NCBI GenBank assembly: GCA_910585455.1
Contig: CAJUEL010000068.1
Location: forward strand, 1-18,559
Direction of reading: 5' to 3'
From: an uncultured Eisenbergiella sp.
GTDB lineage: Bacteria; Bacillota; Clostridia; Lachnospirales; Lachnospiraceae
DNA length: 18,559 nt
The notes under the pieces were generated by a model. It made no database searches. It worked only from the letters and a program-made list of their open reading frames with translations, and was not told the DNA's origin. Position numbers and translations under genes: made by a program. Below are positions 7,438 to 15,058 of this stretch, piece by piece. Positions within the stretch are counted from its first letter, which is position 1. Each line of letters begins with the position of its first letter.

Positions 7438-8319
7438 TTATTCTTTTACCGCGCCGATTACCATGCCCGATACGAAATATTTCTGCAAAAACGGGTAGAT
7501 GACCAGCAGCGGGATCGTGGAAACCACAATCTTTGTCGCGTTAAAGGTACGGTTATTCATGGATGCGATCTGCTTTAACTGCTCCGCATCCGTCACCTGC
7601 GTGATATCGACCGTCAGCTGCTGGATGTAGGTCTGCAGCGGATACATCGCCGATTTGCTCATGTAAATCAAACCGGAGAAGTAGTCGTTCCAGTGATTGA
7701 CGATGGAGAACAGCGCCACCGTCGCCAGAGACGGCAGGGATACCGGCAGATAAATCTTGATGAGGATCTCGATCGGGCTCGCGCCGTCGATTCTCGCTGC
7801 CTCATCCAGAGATTCCGGCACACCCTTGAAGAAGTTGATCATCAGGATGACGTTGAATACCGGCACCGCACCTGGAAGCACCAGGGACCAGATCGTGTTG
7901 GTCAGATGGAGATTGCTCACCACCATGAACAGCGGGATCACGCCGCCGGAGAACAGCATTGCGAAAATGACGAACTTGATGTACACATCCCTCGCCGGGA
8001 AACGCAGCTTGCTCTTGGAAAGCGGATATGCCATGCTGACCGTGAAGAACATGTTGATCAAAAGTCCCAGCACCACGCGCTCTACGGAAATCAGGAAGGA
8101 TCTCCAGAACTGTGCGTCCTGTAACAGCTTTTTATAGGTGGATACGTTAAAATCCTTCGGCAACAGTCCCACCTCATTCGCCGCAACCGCATCGCTTCCG
8201 CTAAAGGAGATCGCGATCATGTTCAAAAGGGGTAACAGACAGCTTAAGGTGAAGATCACCACAACCGCCCATATGATCACTTTGGAAATGATTTTCCCAA
8301 AACTCATTTTCTTTTTCAT
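7438..8319 (-). CDS. CUT1 sugar ABC transporter permease (MalG/LplC type), cassette 1
   Basis: This is one of the two membrane subunits of an importer for oligosaccharides. It has 293 aa with about six hydrophobic segments, the first at about 12-38. The cytoplasmic EAA loop that contacts the ATPase is at 173-192 (EAARIDGAS, then IYLP). The C-terminus FLQKYFVSGMVIGAVKE is typical of the LplC/YtcP branch. The start is supported by GGAGGG 8 nt upstream; that ribosome site overlaps the stop codon of the partner permease (TAAGGAGGG), so the two are probably translated together. No ATPase gene is present in the operon. Confidence 0.95.
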   Translation of the reverse strand: MKKKMSFGKIISKVIIWAVVVIFTLSCLLPLLNMIAISFSGSDAVAANEVGLLPKDFNVSTYKKLLQDAQFWRSFLISVERVVLGLLINMFFTVSMAYPLSKSKLRFPARDVYIKFVIFAMLFSGGVIPLFMVVSNLHLTNTIWSLVLPGAVPVFNVILMINFFKGVPESLDEAARIDGASPIEILIKIYLPVSLPSLATVALFSIVNHWNDYFSGLIYMSKSAMYPLQTYIQQLTVDITQVTDAEQLKQIASMNNRTFNATKIVVSTIPLLVIYPFLQKYFVSGMVIGAVKE

Positions 8320-8333
8320 GAACCCATCCCTCC

Positions 8334-9272
8334 TTAAAAGATACCGCTTCCGGTCAGCTTTTTCGCGGTTTTATTGGCGCCCATAATCAAAATGAAGCTG
8401 ATGACGGATTTCAACAATCCTACCGCAGTACCGATGCTGTACTGCCGTTCCACCATACCGATACGATACACATAGGTGTCAATGATGTCTGCGGTTTCGT
8501 ATACGATCGGGTTGTAAAGGTTGAACACCTGGTCAAAGCCCGCGTTTAAAATATTGCCCAGATTCAGCGCTGTCATCAGGATCACTGTGGGCATCAGGCT
8601 CGGCAGCGTGATATGTAATGTCTGTTCAAAACGGTTCGCGCCGTCAATGGATGCCGCTTCATAAAGCCCCAGATCGATGCTGGTCAGCGCCGCCAGATAC
8701 ACGACGGAGTTATAACCGAATTCCTTCCACACATCGGTGGCTACAATGACCTTCCGAAACCAGTTGTTGTCCGCCAGAAACTGGATGGGGCTTCCCCCCA
8801 CCGCCGATATCACGGCGTTGAAGGGACCCGTCAGGGAAAACATATTGGTGACTACGGTTGCCAGCACAACCCAGGAGAGGAAGTGAGGCAGATATACGAT
8901 CGTCTGGAAGGTTCTCTTGAAAATCTTGCTGGTGATTTCGTTCAACAGGATTGCGAAAAACACCGGAACGATGATATTGAGCACCAGCTTTGCGAAGGCG
9001 ATCACCAGCGTGTTGACAAATACCTGGCGGCTGTCGGGAAGGCTGAAAATGAATTTGAAGTTTTCCAGTCCCACCCACTTGGAGCCGAAGATTCCCTTCG
9101 CCGGAACATAGTTCTGGAACGCCATCAGAGAACCAAAAAGCGGTACGAATGTAAACAGAAACAACATGATCATTCCGGGCAGCATCATCAGATGGAACAT
9201 TCTCTTTTCTTTTCCGGCATGCCCTGCCTGACTCGTCCTGCGGATCGCAGGCGCATTATTTCCCTGTTTCAT
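8334..9272 (-). CDS. CUT1 sugar ABC transporter permease (MalF/LplB type), cassette 1
   Basis: This is the second membrane subunit of the first importer and forms a heterodimer with the product of the next gene. It has 312 aa with a charged 24-residue N-terminus, a first membrane segment at about 27-50, and the EAA loop at 205-224 (EAASIDGANRFEQ, then ITLP). LPHFLSWVV (128-136) and the terminal KKLTGSGIF are characteristic of the LplB branch. GGAGGG precedes the ATG by 6 nt. It lies 38 nt after the binding-protein gene, in the usual order binding protein, MalF-like, MalG-like. Confidence 0.95.
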   Translation of the reverse strand: MKQGNNAPAIRRTSQAGHAGKEKRMFHLMMLPGMIMLFLFTFVPLFGSLMAFQNYVPAKGIFGSKWVGLENFKFIFSLPDSRQVFVNTLVIAFAKLVLNIIVPVFFAILLNEITSKIFKRTFQTIVYLPHFLSWVVLATVVTNMFSLTGPFNAVISAVGGSPIQFLADNNWFRKVIVATDVWKEFGYNSVVYLAALTSIDLGLYEAASIDGANRFEQTLHITLPSLMPTVILMTALNLGNILNAGFDQVFNLYNPIVYETADIIDTYVYRIGMVERQYSIGTAVGLLKSVISFILIMGANKTAKKLTGSGIF

Positions 9273-9310
9273 ACGGTCCCTCCATTCCTTTTTCTATTCA
9301 TGCATGCTTT

Positions 9311-11017
9311 TTATTTTGCAGAAATTTCTTCGTTGATCTCATCCGTGATGGTCTGTCCGCCTGCCGCTGTCCAGCTTTCCACGAACTCATCGAAGGAGGA
9401 CATATCCGCTTCCCCAACGATGATTTTCAAAATGGTCTGCAGCTCCAGCTTTTCCAGAGAAGCCCATTTGGTCTTCATGGTCTCGGAGGTCTCCAGATAG
9501 GAAGGGGTCAGGAAGTTGGCAGGCTCGCTCTGGAACTTATGAATGGCAACCTGTCTGGACATATACTGGGAGTAGTCCGCGGAATCCGCCTTCTGTCCCG
9601 CTTCTTCCGCCTCCAGGAAGCGTACTGCCGATTCATAGAAGCCCTGCTCCTGTGTGTTCAATGTGGATACGTCCGCGCTGCCGTCCAAAACCGCTTCCAC
9701 ATGGGCGGTCATGTTTTCCGCCTCGTTGCCAGGCTGGATCTCACAGTAGAGAGGCCAGTTGAAATATGCGATGGCCTGATTTTCCACGATCTCATTTACC
9801 GCATCGGTCTTATCCTGCTTGGAATACTCGGAGTTCACGTTCACGATCTTCATCGCGATTTCCGGATGCTCATAGCCCTTTCTCACAACCACGAAGCCCG
9901 CGTAGGGTTTGGTGTTGATCGCGTTAATCTTGCCGTCAGAGCCTACCGGCGCGCTCACGTTGATCCATTCCGCGTCCTTGCTCGCGTAGGAAGCCGTCTG
10001 CGCGGGGCTGAAGGGAGACCACCAGGGTCCGATATAGGCGCCGCACTGTCCGCTGGAGATCAGCGCCACAATGTCATCGTTGGTGCGCGTGGTGAATTCC
10101 TTGTCGATCAGCCCTTCCGCATACCAGTCGGCGATCAGCTGTAAGGCATCCTTCATTTCCGGCTGAATGGAACCGTATACGGCCTTGCCCGCATCGTCCG
10201 TGATCCAGATGTTGGGATACGCGTCAAAGGCTGTGAAAATATTGTCGATCGCAAAGGTGTTGTTGGGATAATCCCCGTAAACGGTGGAAAGCGCCGCCAG
10301 ACCGATCGTGTCGTCCTGTCCGTTGCCGTCGGGATCCTGCTCGATGAACGCCCGCAGCACATCCGCCATTTCATCCAGCGTGGAGGGCTCCTCCAGATTC
10401 AGATTTTCCAGCCAGTCCTTGCGCAGCCAAAGGAAATCCTGTCCGTCGCTCAGCTGCGTCTTGGGGATAGCCATGATCTTTCCGTCGAAGGTGACATAAT
10501 TGAGCGGGCTGTTTTCGCCATAGCTCTCATAGGATGCCTTTACGGTCTCGCATGCCAGATTGTTGTATACATCCGTCAGATCCTCGATCATGTCGTTTTC
10601 CACCAGCTCCACCATCGTGGAATAATCGTTGACGAACATGATGTCCGGAATATCCTGCGCCGCGATCGCCATGGAAACCTTCTGGTTATAGTCGTCGCCG
10701 GTCTGTGCCTCAAACATATTCTCGTTCTGGATGTTGAGCAGCTCCTTTAAATAACGGGTATACGCGTTATCGCTCGGCGTATCGTTCTCATAGGGCGTTC
10801 CCGCTAGCGTATCCGCGCCCTGTGCGGTCAGGTTGTAGCCGCAGGTATATGTAACAAGCTCAGGATATTTTCCATAGGGGTCATTTGCTGCCGCTTCCCA
10901 TGCTGCCTTCTCCTCGTCGCTCATATTCGCCATGCTGCCATTGCTGTCGCCGCATCCCGCCATCGCTGTCATTGCCATCGCTGCCGCTAAACATAAGCTG
11001 AGTGTTCTCTTTTTCAT
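9311..11017 (-). CDS. Sugar-binding lipoprotein of ABC transporter, cassette 1
   Basis: This is the extracellular solute-binding protein of the first importer, anchored to the membrane by lipid. The signal peptide MKKRTLSLCLAAAMAMTAMA ends in the lipobox M-A-G-C with the modified cysteine at C22. The mature part of about 547 aa has the LplA/extracellular family 1 fold signs: DIPDIMFVNDYS (122-133), GKIMAIPK (179-186) and WLRKDWLENLN. DPDGNGQDD at 228-236 is an EF-hand-like calcium loop common in this group. GGAGG lies 8 nt before the ATG. As first gene of the operon it would be the most abundantly made product. Ligand specificity cannot be read directly; co-transcribed GH36 and GH13 genes suggest alpha-galactosides or alpha-glucosides. 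Confidence 0.94.
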   Translation of the reverse strand: MKKRTLSLCLAAAMAMTAMAGCGDSNGSMANMSDEEKAAWEAAANDPYGKYPELVTYTCGYNLTAQGADTLAGTPYENDTPSDNAYTRYLKELLNIQNENMFEAQTGDDYNQKVSMAIAAQDIPDIMFVNDYSTMVELVENDMIEDLTDVYNNLACETVKASYESYGENSPLNYVTFDGKIMAIPKTQLSDGQDFLWLRKDWLENLNLEEPSTLDEMADVLRAFIEQDPDGNGQDDTIGLAALSTVYGDYPNNTFAIDNIFTAFDAYPNIWITDDAGKAVYGSIQPEMKDALQLIADWYAEGLIDKEFTTRTNDDIVALISSGQCGAYIGPWWSPFSPAQTASYASKDAEWINVSAPVGSDGKINAINTKPYAGFVVVRKGYEHPEIAMKIVNVNSEYSKQDKTDAVNEIVENQAIAYFNWPLYCEIQPGNEAENMTAHVEAVLDGSADVSTLNTQEQGFYESAVRFLEAEEAGQKADSADYSQYMSRQVAIHKFQSEPANFLTPSYLETSETMKTKWASLEKLELQTILKIIVGEADMSSFDEFVESWTAAGGQTITDEINEEISAK

Positions 11018-11059
11018 CTCTTAACCTCCGTCAGATTTCCTTCATTTTCTCCCAACAAA

Positions 11060-11071
11060 CAGTGCGCACTG
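11060..11071. promoter_or_regulatory. Perfect 12-bp palindrome upstream of cassette 1
   Basis: CAGTGCGCACTG is a perfect palindrome, 42 bp before the binding-protein start codon. It lies downstream of the predicted promoter and could be an operator or a leader hairpin. Confidence 0.45.
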
Positions 11072-11080
11072 CTCTTGTCA

Positions 11081-11094
11081 GTTATCAGGATAAC
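11081..11094. promoter_or_regulatory. 14-bp inverted repeat overlapping a predicted -10 box
   Basis: GTTATC and GATAAC are separated by 2 bp, giving 6-bp arms. The repeat overlaps the candidate -10 of the cassette 1 operon, the position expected for a repressor site. The regulator is not identifiable from this window. Confidence 0.5.
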
Positions 11095-11115
11095 AAAAAA
11101 TGAGCCGCTCCGAAA
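11087..11115 (-). promoter_or_regulatory. Candidate promoter of the cassette 1 operon
   Basis: On the minus strand an extended -10, TGTTATCCT (core TATCCT, 11087-11092), has a poor -35 TTTCGG (11110-11115) at 17-bp spacing. The -35 overlaps the end of the upstream terminator stem. This is the best candidate in the gap, but it is weak; an activator or partial read-through from cassette 2 is possible. Confidence 0.35.
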
Positions 11116-11162
11116 TATAAAAAATCCGGAAATCATATCAGAATTCCGGATTTCTTATATTT
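11113..11162 (-). terminator. Rho-independent terminator of the cassette 2 operon
   Basis: On the minus strand an arm of about 19 nt (AAATATAAGAAATCCGGAA) pairs with TTTCCGGATTTTTTATATTT with about one mismatch, loop about 11 nt, with a T-rich descending arm. It begins 52 nt after the stop codon of the binding-protein gene and separates the two ABC operons. The symmetric A/T flanks could make it work in both directions. Confidence 0.85.
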
Positions 11163-11214
11163 CCGATTCAGTTGTCTAAAGATACGCCAAAAGCCTGCCC
11201 TGCGCCCCTTTTGT

Positions 11215-12840
11215 TTATCCCTTGATCTGTGCGTTTAAATCCTCCAGGAATGGCTCCCAGATGCTCCCGTTCGCCTCCTTGTAATCCGTAAGGCCGCTCT
11301 CTACATCCTCCCCATTACAAATGATCTGTATCGCCATATTTTTCAGGTTGACCGCTCCATAATATGCCGTCTTCAACTCTCCGCTGTAGATCATATATTC
11401 CTGCGGAATAGGAAATACCGTTCCGCTTGCGCGCACCGCATACAGATCCCTGCAATGCTCTACCATCGGTTTCTTATCCGGAGGCGTCATCATGCCGCTG
11501 GCAGTCAGATCATCCACACACCAGCCCAGCATAAAATATGCAAGAAATTCCGGATAAAACTCCTCCCCTGTGAGGTTCTCTACCGTTCCATCCTCCGCGT
11601 ACTGCCATTCGCTGCCCTCAATACCGACATGGGTAATCACAGAGCCCTCCTCCGTGCAGGCCCAATCCACAATATCTAAAAGCCGCTCCATCGTCGCCTC
11701 ATCGGTGCCCGGCGAAAATACTGTGCACAGCCAGTAATTGCCGATCTCGCTTGCGAAAACATTTCCGTCATCATCCGTCACGCATACGACCGCCACATTA
11801 CCAAAACCGGAACCCTCTTCATACCCCTCCAGCTGCGTCACTGCCTGAATGCTGCCCGGATCCGCAGGGCTATACATGCAGGGCGTCTGTCCGCTGTAAA
11901 AGGTTTCTCTCTCATAGTCAGTCGTTGTATCATTATAAAAATCCGGATCCAGCAGTCCTTCCTGATACCACTCCTGCACTGCAGAAATCATTTTCGCATA
12001 ATTTTCATGGTTCGGCAGCCACTCATAGCTTCCTCCATCGACATAGAAATCTTCCTCCGGCATTCCAAAGGCCCGCTTGAACATGAGCAGTATGTCTCCG
12101 TTGGTCCCACCGAGCACCGGACGGTCCACCAGCCCTGCCTCCTTCACCTTCTGCAGGTACTCCTTTAGCTCGCTGATTGTAATGGTATCGTCCGCGCAGA
12201 GGTCATTCATCCCCACCTGCTCCGCCAGATCCCGGCGCAGATAGAGCGAGGTGTGCGATGTCGCCACCTCCACATCCGTCATCATCCCGTATATGGAATG
12301 CAAATAACCATAGGTCTGTCCATCCACCTCCAGGGATTCCAGATATCCGCTTTTTTCCACCATTTTGTAAAGATTCGGCCACCGTTCCTCCCAGCCCTCC
12401 GGCAGCGGCGCGAACAGTCCCTGATCCACATATTCGTAATAAGACGGCCAGTCAAAGCCTCCCCACATGTTCAGGTCTGCCAGCTCTCCGCTGGTCGCTT
12501 CGATCGCAAAGCGCTCCGCCGCCCCATCGGCGCCGTTGGGGAGCACTTCAAATTCGACGTTGAATTTGTCCCGGATATACTGGCCAACCGCCGCCGCTTC
12601 ATAGTCCACCCCCGCTTCCGTATTGACGCCGGTCATGGTAAAGGAAATCTTGTCCGCGTACCCGCCTGCCTCCTGTCCTTCTGCTTCCGGCGCATTTTCT
12701 TTTTGTGTCTCTTCCTTTTCCTGTGCAGGGCTGCTCTCCCCTGCGCCTGTTCCCCCTGCCGCCGGCGCGCTGCCACATCCTGCCAGCATGGAAACCGTCA
12801 TCACACTGCCCAGCAGCAACGCAATCCATCTCTTTCTCAT
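11215..12840 (-). CDS. Sugar-binding lipoprotein of ABC transporter, cassette 2
   Basis: This is the extracellular binding protein of the second importer. From the chosen start it has 541 aa: signal peptide MRKRWIALLLGSVMTVSMLA, lipobox L-A-G-C with the lipidated cysteine at C22, then a linker rich in Ala, Gly, Glu, Gln and Pro to about residue 60, then the binding domain. Signs of the family are DLNMWGGFDWPSYYEYVDQGLFAPL and LYLRRDLAEQVG. I chose the ATG at 12840 because AGGAGG lies 9 nt upstream and a lipoprotein signal begins there; an ATG at 12879 would put 13 charged and polar residues before the signal. The gene is last in its operon, after both permeases, the reverse of cassette 1. The two binding proteins look only distantly related. 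Ligand unknown. Confidence 0.92.
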   Translation of the reverse strand: MRKRWIALLLGSVMTVSMLAGCGSAPAAGGTGAGESSPAQEKEETQKENAPEAEGQEAGGYADKISFTMTGVNTEAGVDYEAAAVGQYIRDKFNVEFEVLPNGADGAAERFAIEATSGELADLNMWGGFDWPSYYEYVDQGLFAPLPEGWEERWPNLYKMVEKSGYLESLEVDGQTYGYLHSIYGMMTDVEVATSHTSLYLRRDLAEQVGMNDLCADDTITISELKEYLQKVKEAGLVDRPVLGGTNGDILLMFKRAFGMPEEDFYVDGGSYEWLPNHENYAKMISAVQEWYQEGLLDPDFYNDTTTDYERETFYSGQTPCMYSPADPGSIQAVTQLEGYEEGSGFGNVAVVCVTDDDGNVFASEIGNYWLCTVFSPGTDEATMERLLDIVDWACTEEGSVITHVGIEGSEWQYAEDGTVENLTGEEFYPEFLAYFMLGWCVDDLTASGMMTPPDKKPMVEHCRDLYAVRASGTVFPIPQEYMIYSGELKTAYYGAVNLKNMAIQIICNGEDVESGLTDYKEANGSIWEPFLEDLNAQIKG

Positions 12841-12871
12841 ACCTGTTCCTCCTTTTTGTTTTGTATCACAA

Positions 12872-12885
12872 CCCTGCATGCAGGG
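12872..12885. repeat. 14-bp perfect palindrome between permease and binding-protein genes
   Basis: CCCTGCATGCAGGG can fold in the mRNA as a stem of five pairs with a CATG loop, extended by CAA/TTG past a bulged base. It lies in the 80-nt spacer before the binding-protein ribosome site and may stabilise or separately regulate the message of the binding protein. Confidence 0.5.
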
Positions 12886-12920
12886 ATTGGATCCTTACGG
12901 CTATCATTTGCAGCTTTCCG

Positions 12921-13805
12921 TCATGCCTTTACCGCTCCCAGTAAAATTCCCCTGGTAAAATATTTCTGCAGGAAGGGATAAACCAGCATGATCGGCAGCA
13001 TGACCATGAATACTGACGCCATCTTGACTCCCTGTGGAAACCATTGCTGCTCCGCCGCCATGCTCGCCCCGGATGTATTCCCCAGAATCGTTCCGTTCAC
13101 AACTCCCCGCAAAAACAGCTGCAGCACATTTTTATTTCCCTTGGTCAGCATCAGCATCGGCCAATACCAGTTGTTCCAATATCCCACCATGCTGAACAGG
13201 GTAAAGGTGGCGATGAGCGGCTTTTGCAGCGGAAGCATCACCCTTCCAAAAATGACCAGATCGTTCGCCCCGTCAATCATCGCCGCTTCCTGCAGCTCCA
13301 TGGGCGTGCCCTCAAATCCGTTTTTCATGATGATAATATTATAAACCGACACCAGACTGACGATGATCACGCCGGCATATGTATTTAAAAGCCCCAGATT
13401 CCGGTAAAGCAAATAGGTGGGCACCAGACCGCCTCCAAAAAACATCGTAAACAGCATCACGCGGAAAAAAAGCTTTTTCCCGGGAAATTGCCGTGAAAAG
13501 GCGTATGCCCCCAGAACGGAAACCGTCATCCCTGCCGCGGTTCCAAAAAACGTGGTGATCAGAGTGCCCTGATAGGCCAGCAGAAGCCCGCCCCCCTTCT
13601 CGAACATTTCCTTATAATTGTCCAGGGTAAACTCTGCCGGAAGAAAGGAAAAAGGATGCAGGCTGTATGCCCTTGCGCTCTCCAGCGAAATCACCACCGC
13701 ATTCCAGAACGGAATCAGGATAAGCCCTGAAAAAATAAGCAGCAGCACCGTTGCCACAATCTGAACGCCGTCCCATCTTTTGTGGCGCATTTTGATTTTT
13801 TTCAT
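12921..13805 (-). CDS. CUT1 sugar ABC transporter permease (MalG/LplC type), cassette 2
   Basis: This is a membrane subunit of the second importer. It has 294 aa from the ATG at 13805, chosen because AGGGGG lies 6 nt upstream; a TTG at 13841 in the same frame has no such site. The first membrane segment is at about 15-40 and the EAA loop at 173-192 (EAAMIDGANDL, then VMLP). The end FLQKYFTRGILLGAVKA matches the LplC branch and resembles the cassette 1 counterpart, so both belong to the same subfamily. It is the middle gene of its operon, 77 nt after the partner permease and 80 nt before the binding protein. Confidence 0.94.
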   Translation of the reverse strand: MKKIKMRHKRWDGVQIVATVLLLIFSGLILIPFWNAVVISLESARAYSLHPFSFLPAEFTLDNYKEMFEKGGGLLLAYQGTLITTFFGTAAGMTVSVLGAYAFSRQFPGKKLFFRVMLFTMFFGGGLVPTYLLYRNLGLLNTYAGVIIVSLVSVYNIIIMKNGFEGTPMELQEAAMIDGANDLVIFGRVMLPLQKPLIATFTLFSMVGYWNNWYWPMLMLTKGNKNVLQLFLRGVVNGTILGNTSGASMAAEQQWFPQGVKMASVFMVMLPIMLVYPFLQKYFTRGILLGAVKA

Positions 13806-13881
13806 TTTATACCCCCTTGCGCGCTTTGGCGCACACACCAATCAAATAGTCTGGAAATTTATTTCCGGACTTTATACCCCC
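13806..13881 (-). repeat. Duplicated ribosome-site motif and hairpin in the permease spacer
   Basis: The 11-bp motif GGGGGTATAAA on the mRNA strand occurs at 13871-13881, just after the upstream stop codon, and again at 13806-13816 as the ribosome site of the next gene. Between them, AGTC-c-GGAAAT pairs with ATTTCC-a-GACT to form a hairpin, and GCGC arms form a smaller one. Confidence 0.6.
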
Positions 13882-13882
13882 G

Positions 13883-14797
13883 CTAGCGGAACATCTTTTC
13901 TCCGGTGAGCCGATATACCACCTGGTTTGCCCCCAGTAGCATGACGAGATTGATCACCGCTGTAAACATGCCGACCGCTGTGGTAAATCCATAATCGGGA
14001 ACTGACTTGAATGTCAGGTCATATACATAAATATCCAGAATCCGTGCAGTGTCCGCCACCATGGCGTTGTTCATATTGAAAATCTGGTCAAAGCCCGCGC
14101 TCATGATGCCGCCTACCGCCAGAATGAACATGATCGCGATGGTCGTCCGGATGCCCGGAAGCGTAATGTGCCAGATCCGTTTCAGCCGGGAGGCCCCGTC
14201 GCACTCTGCCGCCTCGTAAAGCGTCGGGTCTATCCCCGCAATTGCCGCCATATAGATGATGGCGGACCACCCCATTTCCTTCCAGTTGGCTGTCGCATAC
14301 AAAAGCGGGCGAAAAAGCCTTTCACTTCCCAGAAAATTCACCGTATCAAGCCCCAGCTGTTCAAACAGCACATTCACAGCCCCATCGCTTCCCAGAAAAT
14401 TCCGCAGAATACAGGCGACCACCACCCAGGAAAGGAAATGAGGGAAGGTCAGCACCGTCTGTATGACCTTCTTGCCCCTTTTTCCCGGCATTTCCGTCAG
14501 CAGAATCGCCACAAGGATGCCCATGGGAAATTCCCAGACCAGGCGGCTTATGCTGATTTGCAACGTGTTGACAATCGCCTTTGTCGCAATCGGCGTCATA
14601 AAAATCCTTTTGAAATTAGAAAGGCCCACCCATTGGCTCCCCCAGATTCCAAGCTTTGCGCTGTACTTCTTAAACGCAAGGATGACCCCATACATCGGTC
14701 CATACTGGAAAATCACCAGCCAGACAAACAGCGGTATCAGACACAGATACAAATAGCGCGCCTTCCAGATTTCCTGCATCAGATTCTTTTTTTTCAT
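13883..14797 (-). CDS. CUT1 sugar ABC transporter permease (MalF/LplB type), cassette 2
   Basis: This is the partner membrane subunit of the second importer and the first gene of its operon. It has 304 aa with a first membrane segment at about 14-41, FPHFLSWVV (118-126) and the EAA loop at 195-214 (EAAECDGASRLKR, then ITLP). The end VVYRLTGEKMFR is LplB-like. An AGGGGG ribosome site lies about 11 nt before the ATG. It faces the two-component genes across a divergent promoter region, which is the basis for proposing that they control this operon. No ATPase gene accompanies it. Confidence 0.95.
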   Translation of the reverse strand: MKKKNLMQEIWKARYLYLCLIPLFVWLVIFQYGPMYGVILAFKKYSAKLGIWGSQWVGLSNFKRIFMTPIATKAIVNTLQISISRLVWEFPMGILVAILLTEMPGKRGKKVIQTVLTFPHFLSWVVVACILRNFLGSDGAVNVLFEQLGLDTVNFLGSERLFRPLLYATANWKEMGWSAIIYMAAIAGIDPTLYEAAECDGASRLKRIWHITLPGIRTTIAIMFILAVGGIMSAGFDQIFNMNNAMVADTARILDIYVYDLTFKSVPDYGFTTAVGMFTAVINLVMLLGANQVVYRLTGEKMFR

Positions 14798-14847
14798 GCT
14801 TTTTTCTTTCCCCCTGTCCGAATTGCTATTGCGCAGATTCTGTCCTC

Positions 14848-14876
14848 ATTATAGCTGTGGACCATTGCCGGCATAA
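14848..14876 (-). promoter_or_regulatory. Promoter of the cassette 2 operon
   Basis: A perfect TATAAT (14848-14853, minus strand) has only TTATGC at the -35 position (14871-14876, 17-bp spacing). A perfect -10 with a poor -35 is common at activator-dependent promoters. Transcription would start near 14841, about 45 nt before the start codon. Confidence 0.6.
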
Positions 14877-14910
14877 CCTGATAAAATTATTATTTTCAGC
14901 ACTATTTTGT

Positions 14911-14937
14911 CTTTTTCCTTTTATTTCGTTTCTTTTT
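14911..14937. promoter_or_regulatory. Candidate direct-repeat site for the AraC-type regulator
   Basis: On the minus strand AAAAAGAAACG and AAAAAGACAAA begin with the same seven bases and are spaced exactly 21 bp apart, two helical turns, in the divergent gap. They lie about 70-95 bp upstream of the predicted cassette 2 start site. The region is A/T-rich, so chance similarity is possible. Confidence 0.3.
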
Positions 14938-14957
14938 GGGCATTTTTCCTATATAAT
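14929..14957 (+). promoter_or_regulatory. Promoter of the two-component operon
   Basis: A perfect TATAAT at 14952-14957 has a poor -35 (TTTCTT, 14929-14934) at 17-bp spacing. Transcription would start near 14964, giving a leader of about 95 nt to the regulator ATG. Confidence 0.55.
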
Positions 14958-15058
14958 ACAGATAATCACAGGCGGTATTGCCGTCCATCAGGAAAAAGCG
15001 CACCGGTATCAGAAACAGACAGCAGACCGGCTGCCCGCCATTTTCAGGAGGAAGTGTT

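Noticed and set aside
12841..12879. Upstream start for the cassette 2 binding protein
   Set aside because: It would place MQGCDTKQKGGTG before a standard lipoprotein signal peptide, read through the ribosome site and the palindrome.
14978..15058. Upstream start for the response regulator (27 extra residues)
   Set aside because: The receiver domain begins at 15059 behind an AGGAGG site; the extra residues are basic and unlike any receiver N-terminus.
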